From assembly GCA_026929865.2 (NCBI GenBank), contig CM049405.1, positions 5,991,001 to 6,055,000 on the forward strand: a stretch of DNA of 64,000 nucleotides, in the 5' to 3' direction. This document shows positions 37,810-47,785 of the stretch, piece after piece. The position numbers and the translations under genes were made by a program. The DNA is from Hyperoplus lanceolatus (taxonomy: Eukaryota; Chordata; Actinopteri; Uranoscopiformes; Ammodytidae). The first letter of the stretch is position 1; each line of letters starts with the position of its first letter. Under the pieces are notes generated by a model. The model saw only the letters and a program-made list of their open reading frames with translations. It had not been told where the DNA came from and searched no databases.

Positions 37810-39235
37810 AGCTTTCAAGTGACAAGCAGCGTCAGCCTTTACGAGCCACTTGATCAGTATAATCAAATCAAAGACAGCTGACCTAATATTCCGTGAGTAA
37901 TCTTAATTTATTGTTGAATCTCTGTGAAACCCTAAGTGTCCAAATATCATCTGAATAATCATGGCATTTGCTAAGAATAGCTGAAATGTCACTTCACTCT
38001 AGTCTCTACAAAGCTGCGACTTCAAGTTCAAGTTTTCCGTCACTGTGCTTCGACAAAGCAAGACAGCCTTTTGTTGTTGTCCGCCAACAAAGTAGTGTAC
38101 AGATTACTATTTCATCTTTGAGTCATTGAGGATGTGATGCTCTTGTAAAAGCGAACTATTGGTATTGCAGTGGTCCTGTTATTGCAGGGTAAAGCAATTA
38201 TTTTTTATTACATAAAACAGGGCACATCTGTTTAGAGAAGTAGCAGAAGCATTTCCAAATATGGAAGTCCTTGCCATCCACACTGTTCTCTGTGATAAGC
38301 AAGTACTTATTATTGGGCGGATGGGGGGAGCACAAGGAATAAGATGCATATGTCAACAGTAGCTTTGAGTTAAGCCACACATCTTCACCAATTAAATGAA
38401 TGTTGCATTGTCTTTTGTGTTTTATACAAGATAAAATAGACTAGAATTGAGACACTGCTAAATCATGATTGTTGGGTTTGGGCAACAGAATCGTATTTCC
38501 TCCAACAATGATGCATGTTTAAAAAACACTGTTCTCGTCCTTTCATTGCACCCATCTTATTAAGAACTGATTTACAATTATTCTACAACAGCATGGGAAG
38601 GCAAATAGCCCAATGAGATACAATTTCAAGCACAGAGGACCGTAAACCAGAAAATTGCAGAATATTATATTAGACTTTAATACTCCAATTCCCTATAACT
38701 AGGCAAAATTGGTCTCAGCCAATTTGTACACGAAAACAAAGTGTTGCGAGACAAATATGAACTAACTAAAAAGCCGATAGCACAGAGGTTTGGTGTTGTA
38801 ATTTGTGAGACAATGCTCAGTGTACATTACCTGAGGGGATTGTTTTTATCTTATACTGAGGGTGCAGTTAATTAGGTAGTGTTAATGTGGTCTGTTCCCA
38901 TCCTTAATAACAACTTCAGTGATTCATAAAACCATATTTGCATCTTTGATGTAACCCGCTCCCTGGAGCTAGTAATCCATTATGTTTCCTATTGTGGATT
39001 ACAGAATAATGAGTTGATCTAATCAACTTTTATGTCATCCATTTGTTGTACAGTTGATGCTGAAGAATGGTTTTAAAATAGCATCCTTGTGCTGATTTGA
39101 TTAAATGATTCAAATGTAATTATGTATCATAGTAACTAATAATACTTTAATGTGTTCCTATACTGAATTCTTAATTCTATTTTAAATTAAATCAAAGTGT
39201 GGCTGGCTGTATGCTTTTGAGCGAATAATCAGGTC
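37810..39235. other. Non-coding stretch downstream of photolyase
   Basis: No exon seen. 38880-39180 is rich in TAAT/GATTA and has an ATTTGCAT octamer, so it could be a regulatory element; speculative. Confidence 0.35.
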
Positions 39236-39412
39236 AGTTTTTTTTTGTAATTTTTAAGCTTTATTAGATAGTACAGAGTTGAAATTGGGAGACAGAGAAG
39301 GGGGATGACCTGCAGTAAAGGTTCATGGGTCAGATTTGAACGCGCGACCACTGCAACGAAGGCTGGAGCCAATGTGGTACGCGCTCTATCAACTACGCCA
39401 CCGGAGCGCACC
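39236..39412 (-). mobile_element. tRNA-derived SINE, copy 1
   Basis: Reading the minus strand: a tRNA-like head TGGCGTAGTTGATAGAG (A box) and GCGTTCAAATC (B box), a CTGCAGGTCATCCCCCTTCT body and a TCTAATAAAG tail. The family is shared with 57915-58056. It has a Pol III promoter in principle. Confidence 0.75.
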
Positions 39413-39878
39413 ATAATCAGGTCTGTTTAAGGCAATTTTGCTAACCCTAACTGATAATAATAGAGAAAGTGTGAAAAACGAAAATAAAAAGTTTGATACT
39501 TTAACTTTTTATGTTTACCCCATAACAAAAGGAAAAAAATGCATTTTTTGTGTAAACATTTTTTTTTTAGTAAAAATAGAATAAAATGACAAAATAGAGA
39601 ATAACAAGTACAGTAAAAGTTGTTTCTGTTTAATAAGGAGGCAACACAGATCATGATAACTTGTTGAGTAAAGCACCAGCGAACTGTACAGTAACCCACT
39701 AGAAAACGGCTGACAGTCTTGATGTAAATATACATATGTCAATGTTAAGTAAATGTAACAGCTGTTTTGAACACAACCACAAAAAAGAAAATCCATTGCA
39801 AGGAAGCCAGCATTACAAATGCTCCCTGAGGTAAGGTAAGGTGTCAGGCATTTCATTATTTCAAGACAGTATTTTACC

Positions 39879-42800
39879 TCAAAGTTTTTTTGGACAGTAC
39901 TGTTCCTCAAACTTTGCAACGTCAAACTTCCGGAGGCAGCCTTTGTAGTTCATGTACCGGATCTTTCCAAAAATGGGTCTCTCTGCCCAGCCCTGGTCAT
40001 GGACGCCACAAATAGACCACATACAACCTGCAGGAGAGGATCGCAGTGTAAATAAATGTATATAAAAATGTTTCACACTTGCCCAAAATGAGAATTGTAA
40101 TCCATGACTTACCGACAAAGCCATTGGGGTCCTGGCCATCCAGCTCATAGCGATCGTTTAGGTACAGAGCGATTGAGAGCGCCTCCTCTGGTGAAGAAGT
40201 CCACTCCAGAATCTTTTTGGCCCAGTACATCCTCAAGAAACCATGCATCTTCCCCTCAGTGACCACCTGGTACTGAAGAAGGCATTCAACAAACAGCAGT
40301 AAGAAGCAACGCCCAACACGCACTAGACAGCAGGTACATTTACATTGAAAGGCATTTGAATAATAACTTGTGTTTTAGACTAAACGTTGTACCTGGGCTG
40401 CGTTCCAGAGTTTGTCGTGTGTCTTTGATTGCGCCAGCTGCTCACGTGTGTAGAGATATGGCCTCTCGTCTTTGGCATGATCTTCTAATGTCTTCTGAGC
40501 CCACTCACTGGCACCTAGGTAACACACACACCAATGGCAACTTTTGAATCATTTGAAATGTTCACTCCAATTTTTTATTTCAGGCATATCTTTGCGTATG
40601 ACTTCTGAATCATGTAATATAAAAAAGGAAAACTTCCCACAACAGTCAACAAGATGCTATTGAATGAGATCTCCACTGACCCTCCACGCTGTCATATTTC
40701 TTGTTGTAGAAGCAGAAGTTGTCGGTCAGCTCCCTGCGTACCACCAGCTCCTCGATGAAGGAGGAAACGGCCTGACCTGCTTTCTTTCCACTGCACTGAA
40801 CTTGCATCGCCACACGCTGGGCCGACAGGTGGCCTGATGGGAAAAAGAAGACAAGTATTAGGACTTGATTTAAACTGTCGCCAACAACAGCTGACCTCCA
40901 CCAAACAATGTGTTGCAGGTATTGTACTAGGGTCAAAGCTTGACTGCTGTGGAAGTAAGACTTGGTAGACTCCCACTATCTTGTTCATTGTACTACTGAC
41001 CGAAGCGGATCCAGGGGGAGAGCTGGCTGAGGGCTGTGGCGTTTGGGTCGTTGCGTTTGGTTTCAAACTGTTTGAGACGTACATCGATGAAAGACTCCAA
41101 CATGGCCACCCCTGCCTTGGTGCCTGGCTTAGCCCACTCCGTCTCTCCGACCGCTCTGTCCACCTGCAGGGAGGCTAGGGTTTTATCCCAGTCTACTGGC
41201 TGTGGGAGGGAAGGTGGGAGAAAAGAGAAACATTCAGAAGAGGTCACAGCACACAGTTAAGAGCTAAAATTAACACTCTGGTCTCATAGGGAACTGCATA
41301 CTTTCATTCCCCTAGTTTAAGCAATAGGAAACTCAAACCAGTAAATATCAATCAGGTCATTGCAGTGAAAGCCTACACCTCGTGCAGCTTTAATATCTAG
41401 AGCTGGGAAGGAACATGTTTAACTTTTAGACATTCAAAAAAAGTCTGCCTTTTATATTTCATCGTCAATAAATAATGTGCATAGGAGAGGAACTGTTGAA
41501 GGTTAAAATGAAGTGCTTTTGCAGCAGTCTGGTTTCAAACCCCCCCGCCCATCAATTGGCTCACTGACATCTAACTTTCACCTGTATTGATCTAACAAAC
41601 ACTTCCAAAGCAAAGAACATTTTAGGAGAACTATGGTTTCGTTTTCTTAACCAATCCAAAATGTGACATAAAAACAGTGTTTTCCTTATAATAGCAGGGT
41701 GACTTCTTTCTGACTGCTGCACTTACTTTGGCTGTCTTTGGAGCTGTGTGGGGGTGTTTCTCTACCGGAGAAAAATCAGTGAGGAACTCTGGCAGAACCT
41801 TGGTGATTTTTCCTCTGATTGTCCTGGCGGCGTACTCAAGTTTAGGTGATGCTACCCAGCAGGGAACAACATTGTGGGCATCAACCTATACAAACAGATC
41901 ATGAAGAAATACTGATGATGGCACACGTGGGCACAAATACAGACAATAAACACAGAATGAGAAGAAGGCTATGACAATGTTTCTCATGTTTATTCTTTTG
42001 TGTACTATAATGAGTAAACATAGTGTGTTTTACCTGTATGAGGGGAATGTCCTTTGGAAGGCCCTTTTTGACATCCTCCAACCACTGCAGTGGCTCTCTG
42101 AGGGGGGAGAAGTCTGTCACCACAGCACCCAGTCCGTAGTCTGACACAAACCCAGGGAGAAGTTCCCCCGCTGAACCATGCAGCAAGTGGAACTGGATGT
42201 CTAAGGTTTTACATTCCTGTTTGGAAGGAGCAGAAGAACAGTGAAGCCTCATAGTTAGACCTGGTTGAGGTCTGAAGTACCTGAAGCACAAACTAATCCA
42301 AAATGGATTTTTTTAAGTACAAAGAATGTACCTACTACCTTATGACCGCCCCAAACCTTTACTCATTTCACATCAGATGTTATACTGTATAACTATAGCA
42401 GTTATTATTATTATTATTATCACCTTACTAAGTATGAACAATTTCGGATTATTTTTTATTATGATGAATGTAATTCTTTTCTCACTTATCATAAAGTGTT
42501 TGTGAGGTTTTCCTAGGGGAGAGTGAGGTGAGATGTGCCAGTGGGGAAGTTGTGCCACCCCTTGTTTCTAGAAAACCATAGAAGAAATTGGAAATGTGAC
42601 CACATAAGAAGAGCCATCCATTTGACTCATCCTGTAAATAATGGAGAAACATGGAATAACACAACATTTAAGCTCAAAAAACTGTTTTTTGCCTTTCAAA
42701 GTAACATTTCCATGATCATGTTTTTGATTATTGTGTATGAACAATTATAGACACGTTTGAAAACATTTGACACATGTTTTAGTGCTTTAGTATGCTACAC

Positions 42801-44070
42801 TTTGTGTCTATATAATTAGCACGATGTCAGCCCTAAACTGCTGCATCATGCCAGATGGCCAGAAAGATGATGATGGTGACTTTGTCATTGTGAGCTTTGC
42901 AGGTAAAACCAATAGGTCTGCTAGGCCTTGTTTAAGAAAATTGTCCTTCAATCTTTGTAAAATATTTACTTTAAATAAACCTAAAATAAGTGATTGTCCA
43001 ATAGATTTGTCTTGCAATACAGTTTATCAGATATATATCAATGGCACAATTTACCCCATGGCATTCTCTCTTGTGGCACAACTTACACCACACCGGGGGC
43101 AAGTTGTGCCACAAGACAACTTTTTTTCCCGAAAGCTATATTTCTTAAACAGTTTAATTCAGATCCAAAGTTATTGTTGCAGGGGATGCTCAACACCCTG
43201 AAATATATGTGCATATTTGAGTTGGAGACTTTACTGTCAAGGCCTCACTTTAAAGTCACTTTGAGTAAAAAGTGGCACATCTCACTCCACTCTCCCCTAT
43301 ATTATTCTGCGACAATTACCCCGAGGGCAGAGGATGTGTCTCCAAATTGCTTGTTTTGTCCGACCAACAGCATGATCCAGATTATGGAAGTTTCCAGATT
43401 TAAGACAGTTTTCATTCAAAATTATATTAAGTATATTATTAAGTTATAGTAAGTGTTTGGTGGCATTACTTGGATCTCCTTGATTTTAAGGAATAAATAT
43501 ACTGTAATACAGGTGTTTTGAAATCATAAAATCAATACCTCTGCAACTTCCTCCAGGCCTTTCACCATGAAGCTGTAATGTCTCAGAGTGGACAGTTCTG
43601 ATACGGGGACAACCAGGCAGAAGCAGACATGTAGAGGAATGTTCTCCTTACAGCAAGCTGCTGGGCATGGACCAGAGCCCAGTTATCTAACACACGGGGG
43701 GGACGACGACACACAAACAACATGTCACCAATGGAGATAGGCTACAGGGGTAAAAGAGATCTGTTATGGTAGACTACTGTTGGTGGCTGTTTTGGAGAGT
43801 TTACCTTGCACTCTGTGGTCTCTTGACATCCAGTACAGGACCCCCTCTGAGCCCTGCTTGATCTTCTCAGCGTCAGATATAAAACGGAGGCGCTTTTTAT
43901 TCAACTTCATGTCCTTTTCCTCCGTCCTCTGCTGCTTCAGTAGGTCCTGCAGCCAGCCACCAGCCTGCTGAAGGTTCTGCTGCTCACCTCTCATTCATGG
44001 GAACCTGCTTCTTCTGCTTGGCACTGGGCGCTTTAGCAGCAGATGTTCCCTTGCGTTTTCTGTCTGACAT
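39879..44070 (-). CDS. phr: Class II CPD photolyase, nine exons, with apparent frameshifts in exons 1-2
   Basis: Deoxyribodipyrimidine photo-lyase uses FADH- and visible light to split UV-induced cyclobutane pyrimidine dimers; it acts in the nucleus. Coding exons on the minus strand: 43805-44070, 43539-43686, 42034-42216, 41727-41885, 41001-41199, 40681-40833, 40393-40514, 40113-40272 and 39879-40027. All introns are GT-AG and phases agree. Total is 1539 bases, about 513 residues, normal for class II. Visible family motifs: [13 protein letters not shown] and EYAARTIR (exon 4), LSPWIRFG (exons 5-6), [19 protein letters not shown] (exon 8), and [16 protein letters not shown] with [10 protein letters not shown] (exon 9). 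The N-terminal alpha/beta domain is in exons 1-4 and the FAD-binding domain mainly in exons 5-9. The start MSDRKRKG opens a lysine-rich, nuclear-signal-like tail. Compared with the second copy, single bases appear missing twice near 43995 in exon 1 and once near 43645 in exon 2. These are either assembly errors or real lesions. An in-frame ATG at 43994 lies just after the exon 1 lesions but would not bypass the exon 2 one. Identity is near certain; functionality is not. Confidence 0.95.
42516..43297. mobile_element. MITE with TA duplication in photolyase intron 2
   Basis: Terminal inverted repeats begin GGGGAGAGTGAGGTGAGATG on the left and read CATCTCACTCCACTCTCCCC on the right, flanked by TA (42514-42515 and 43298-43299). 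The 782-base element has inner copies of GTTGTGCCAC but no transposase. A TA target duplication points to a Tc1/mariner-type parent. It is absent from the duplicate copy, so it inserted after the duplication or was lost or converted away there. Confidence 0.75.
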
Positions 44071-44480
44071 GATGGTTTGAGTGGTGAAGGTCTGGGACGG
44101 CCTCTGATATCTCCGTGAAACAAGACTCAAGAAGTGCCTTGGTGCAGGACAAAGAGATGAGCCTGAGGGGTAAACGACGCACACTTTGTCGGTTGGCAAA
44201 ACATCACAAAATAACAGAAATGACGAACACAAGCAAGAAAATGCATTGAGAAATGCAAGCTAGCTGTTTAATTAAAAATAAATACGCTACCAACACATGC
44301 AGAACGCTACTCATTCAATTGGCCATTGAAGATTTAACTTACCTTCTCCAAATGCAGTGCAACATACAACTACTACAATTTAATAGTATGCGAATCCGTG
44401 AGAATTAATCCGAAACTAAGCGAAACAAAAGGCACACACCAAGCTGCTTTTTTTTATTCTGATGACCTACCTTTATACAA
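44071..44480 (-). promoter_or_regulatory. phr: Promoter and untranslated leader of the minus-strand photolyase
   Basis: On the minus strand a TATAAAG box lies at 44471-44477, a strong donor (GAAG then GTAAGT) at 44343/44342 and an acceptor (ACCCCTCAG) near 44175, followed by about 100 bases of leader to the ATG at 44070. This predicts a leader exon of about 100 bases starting near 44445. The layout mirrors the plus-strand copy, with the two TATA boxes about 210 bases apart and pointing outward. No transcript evidence is available. Confidence 0.5.
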
Positions 44481-44583
44481 CAAACTCCACGAGGACACTG
44501 GTGCGTAGCCTATGTTTTGGGTTTTGTAACGCACTGTTTTTGACGGGTGGAACGACATTTCCCACAATGCCACTTTACTGGGC

Positions 44584-45107
44584 ATGCGCGTCGCCGTCTA
44601 CGTGTGGGGGAGGATCATATGTCCATGGGGAGGATCTTGCGTGGATGCGCGTCGCCGTCTACGTGTGGGGGAGGATCTTGCATGGACCTATAAAGTGGAT
44701 CTTGTCATTGTTGTTAGTGATTGTTGTAATCGTTGTTCTTCAGAGGCAGAAGAGCCAACAACAGTTAGCACAGCCGCTTACTTGTTATTGTTTTGTTTCG
44801 TTGTACTCGGGTAAGTTACGTCTTCAATGCTAAATTAAGTAGTTTCTCTGCGTAGCTGTGTTGTTAGCTTATTTATTTTAATTGGACACCTAGCTTGCCT
44901 TTCTTAATGCATTTTGCCCTAAATGCATTCCAACATAAGCTTGTGTTCGTCTTTTCTCTTACTATGTTACAACGTGTCTTGGAGTCTTTAACCAGTTCCA
45001 CTGTGGTTTACCCCTGCAGCTCATTTCTTTCCCCTGCACCAAGGCACTTCTTGAGGCCAGTCTCAGTATTCGTCTGGCCGTCCTACTCATTCACCACTCA
45101 AACCATC
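44584..45107 (+). promoter_or_regulatory. Promoter and leader of the plus-strand photolyase copy, with 61-bp-period repeat
   Basis: A 33-base unit starting ATGCGCGTCGCC occurs at 44584 and again at 44645. A TATAAAG box at 44689-44695 follows, and a strong splice donor (CTCGG then GTAAGT) lies at 44810/44811. A matching acceptor, ACCCCTGCAG, ends at 45019, giving an untranslated leader exon of roughly 90 bases. Just inside the intron, 44815-44824 read on the minus strand (AAGACGTAAC) matches 9 of 10 positions of the D-box consensus RTKAYGTAAY. D-boxes drive light-induced repair genes in teleosts; function here is inference. Confidence 0.5.
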
Positions 45108-47529
45108 ATGTCAGACAGAAAACGCAAGGGAACATCTGCTGCTAAAGCGCCCAGTGCCAAGCAGAAGAAGCAGGTTCCCATGAATGAGGAGGTTGAGAAG
45201 CAGGAGCAGCGAGCTGGTGGCTGGCACAGGACCTACTGAAGCAGCAGAGGACGGAGGAAAAGGACATGAAGTTGAATAAAAAGCGCCTCCGTTTTATATC
45301 TGACGCTGAGAAGATCAAGCAGGGCTCAGAGGGGGAACCTGTACTGATAAAGTCAAGAGACCACAGAGTGCAAGGTAAATCCCCCAAAACAGCCACCAAC
45401 AGTAGTCTACCATAACAGATCTCTTGTACCCCTGTAGCCTATCTCCATTGGTGACATGTTGTTTGTGTGTGTGTTTCCCCCCCCTGTGTGTTAGATAACT
45501 GGGCTCTGGTCCATGCCCAGCAGCTTGCTGTAAAGGAGAACCTTCCTCTACATGTCTGCTTCTGCCTGGTTGTCCCCATATCAGAACTGTCCACTCTGAG
45601 ATATTACAGCTTCATGGTGAAAGGCCTGGAGGAAGTTGCAGAGGTATTGATTTTATGATTTCAAAAGAACTATTACAGTATATTTATTCCTTTAGAAAAT
45701 CAAGGCGATCAAGTAATGCCACCAAACACTTGCATTTAAACTTAATATTGTGAATGTGGGTTTTAAACTGTCTTAAATCTGGTAACTTCCATAATCTGAG
45801 TGGTCAGACAAAACAAGCGATTTAGAGAATCGTCCTCTGGCCTCGGGGATATGTTGGCAGTAGTAAGTTCAAAAAACATTTTACATTCATCGATATGAAA
45901 AGAATAGTAAGTGGCATCCCTAGTTAAAGCTGGGGTATGTGATTTCTGATTGGTCAAAGTTAACAGGAGCTGTACACTTTGACCAATCAGAGCGAGGCTC
46001 CGATTCTCTGTTCTTATTGGCTGTTGGGACTGTCCATTCACTTTGGCACGACTCTGTTAGAGTAGAGCATGTCAGGGAGGGACTAAAGAGAACAAGTGGA
46101 GTGGTTGAGGTATTTGGATTTGAATCTCTATCCCAACTGCCATTTTCTCCCCAAATCCTCCACCCCAGCTTTAAGTAAGTAGACAATTATTTTAAATATA
46201 AATAATACCTACACAAGTCAAAGGCGTCTCCCTTTCATGTTGATACAAATAAATAATAGCTGTAGTTATATATAACATTGGATTTGATGTGAAATGAGTA
46301 AAGGTTTGGGGCGGTCAGAAGGTAGTAGGTACATTCTTTGTACTTAAAAAATCCATTTTGGATTAGTTTGTGCTTCAGGTACTTCAGACCTCAACCAGGT
46401 CTAACTATGAGGCTTCACTGTTCTTCTGCTCCTTCCAAACAGGAATGTAAAACCTTAGACATCCAGTTCCACTTGCTGCATGGTTCAGCAGGGGAACTTC
46501 TCCCTGGGTTTGTGTCAGACTACGGACTGGGTGCTGTGGTGACAGACTTCTCCCCCCTCAGAGAGCCACTGCAGTGGTTGGAGGATGTCAAAAAGGGCCT
46601 TCCAAAGGACATTCCCCTCATACAGGTAAAACACACTATGTCTACCCATTATAGTACACAAAAGAATAAACATGAGAAACATTGTCATAGACCTTCTTCT
46701 CATTCTGTGTTTATTGTCTGTATTTGTGCCCACGTGTGCCATCATCAGTATTTCTTCATGATCTGTTTGTATAGGTTGATGCCTTACGCCAATGTTGTTC
46801 CCTGCTGGGTAGCATCACCTAAACTTGAGTACGCCGCCAGGACAATCAGAGGAAAAATCACCAAGCTTCTGCCAGAGTTCCTCACTGATTTTTCTCCGGT
46901 AGAGAAACACCCCCACACAGCTACAAAGACAGCCAAAGTAAGTGCAGCAGTCAGAAAGAAGTCACCCTGCTATTATAAGGAAAACACTGTTTTTATGTCA
47001 CATTTTGGATTGGTTAAGAAAACGAAACCATAGTTCTCCTAAAATGTTCTTTGCTTTGAAAGTGTTTGTTAGATCAATACAGGTGAAAGTTAGATGTCAG
47101 TGAGCCAATTGATGGGCGGGGGGGTTTGAATCCAGACTGCTGCAAAAGCACTTCATTTCAACGTTACTGGGTTGAGTTCCCTAATGCTTAAACTAGGGGA
47201 ATGACTCAGAACCTGCTTAACGTTTGAAGTATACCGTTCCCTATGAGACCGGAGTCTTAATTTTAGCTCTTAACTGTGTGCTGTGACCTCTGCTGAATGT
47301 TTCTCTTTTCTCCCACCTTCCCTCCCACAGCCAGTAGACTGGGGTAAAACCCTAGCCTCCCTGCAGGTGGACAGAGCGGTCGGAGAGACGGAGTGGGCTA
47401 AGCCAGGCACCAAGGCAGGGGTGGCCATGTTGGAGTCTTTCATCGATGTACGTCTCAAACAGTTTGAAACCAAACGCAACGACCCAAACGCCACAGCCCT
47501 CAGCCAGCTCTCCCCCTGGATCCGCTTCG
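45108..47529 (+). pseudogene. Partial head-to-head copy of CPD photolyase (exons 1-5 only)
   Basis: Exons at 45108-45374, 45495-45643, 46443-46625, 46775-46937 and 47331-47529 match exons 1-5 of the minus-strand photolyase, often with only one difference per exon (1 of 183 in exon 3, 1 of 199 in exon 5, by eye). Splice sites are all preserved. Exon 1 has a 1-base loss after GGW, giving a stop soon after, and the segment matching [10 protein letters not shown] in the other copy is altered by 2 net inserted bases. Exon 4 has 4 extra bases next to VDA. Exon 2 is intact here although it appears damaged in the other copy. Homology stops in intron 5 at about 47675, so exons 6-9, which hold most of the FAD-binding domain, are absent. 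It cannot encode a working photolyase. It could still be transcribed from its own TATA-like leader. Confidence 0.9.
45924..46174. mobile_element. MITE in intron 2 of the photolyase duplicate
   Basis: A 250-base element is bounded by TTAAAGCTGGGGT and ACCCCAGCTTTAA. It contains a CCAATCAGAGCGAGGCTCCG-type core that I recognise from teleost MITEs. The corresponding site in the minus-strand copy lacks it. Confidence 0.65.
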
Positions 47530-47689
47530 GTCAGTAGCACAATGAACAAGATAGTGGGAGTCTACCAAGTCTTACTTCCACAGCAGTCAAGCTTTGACCC
47601 TAGTACAATACCTGCAACACATTGTTTGGTGGAGGTCAGCTGTTGTTGGCAACAGTTTACATTAAGTCCCACAATGATACATCCTAGTG

Positions 47690-47785
47690 TTTCTATATTA
47701 ACTCAATACTTTACATGGACATGGCAATGTCTGTTTTTATGCTGATGACACAATTGTGTATGTCATAGCTCTACCACAACTATAG
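47690..47785 (+). mobile_element. Short LINE RT fragment at the photolyase duplication breakpoint
   Basis: The frame HGNVCFYADDTIVYV contains the YADD catalytic box of a LINE reverse transcriptase. It sits 15-20 bases beyond the end of photolyase homology and directly before a hAT-like terminus. The fragment is too short to classify. Confidence 0.5.

Larger units (their letters stand above)
40853..47675. repeat. Large imperfect inverted repeat (photolyase palindrome)
   Basis: Left arm about 40853-44345 and right arm about 44808-47675 are reverse complements carrying the two photolyase copies. Outer breakpoints fall inside intron 5. Identity is patchy. Exons 3 and 5 and intron 3 differ by about 1-2%. 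The first 80 coding bases are identical. The leader intron (44175-44342 against 44811-45019) is much more diverged, and intron 2 aligns only at its ends. The right arm lacks about 130 bases of intron 4, and each arm has a private MITE insertion. Confidence 0.88.

Noticed and set aside
39236..39412. Possible tRNA gene on the minus strand
   Set aside because: A and B boxes are present, but the body and AATAAAG tail and the second copy at 57915-58056 show a SINE.
41036..41260. Plus-strand ORF over photolyase exon 5
   Set aside because: Antisense shadow; the minus strand encodes the conserved protein. The mirror-image ORF at 47270-47494 is rejected for the same reason.
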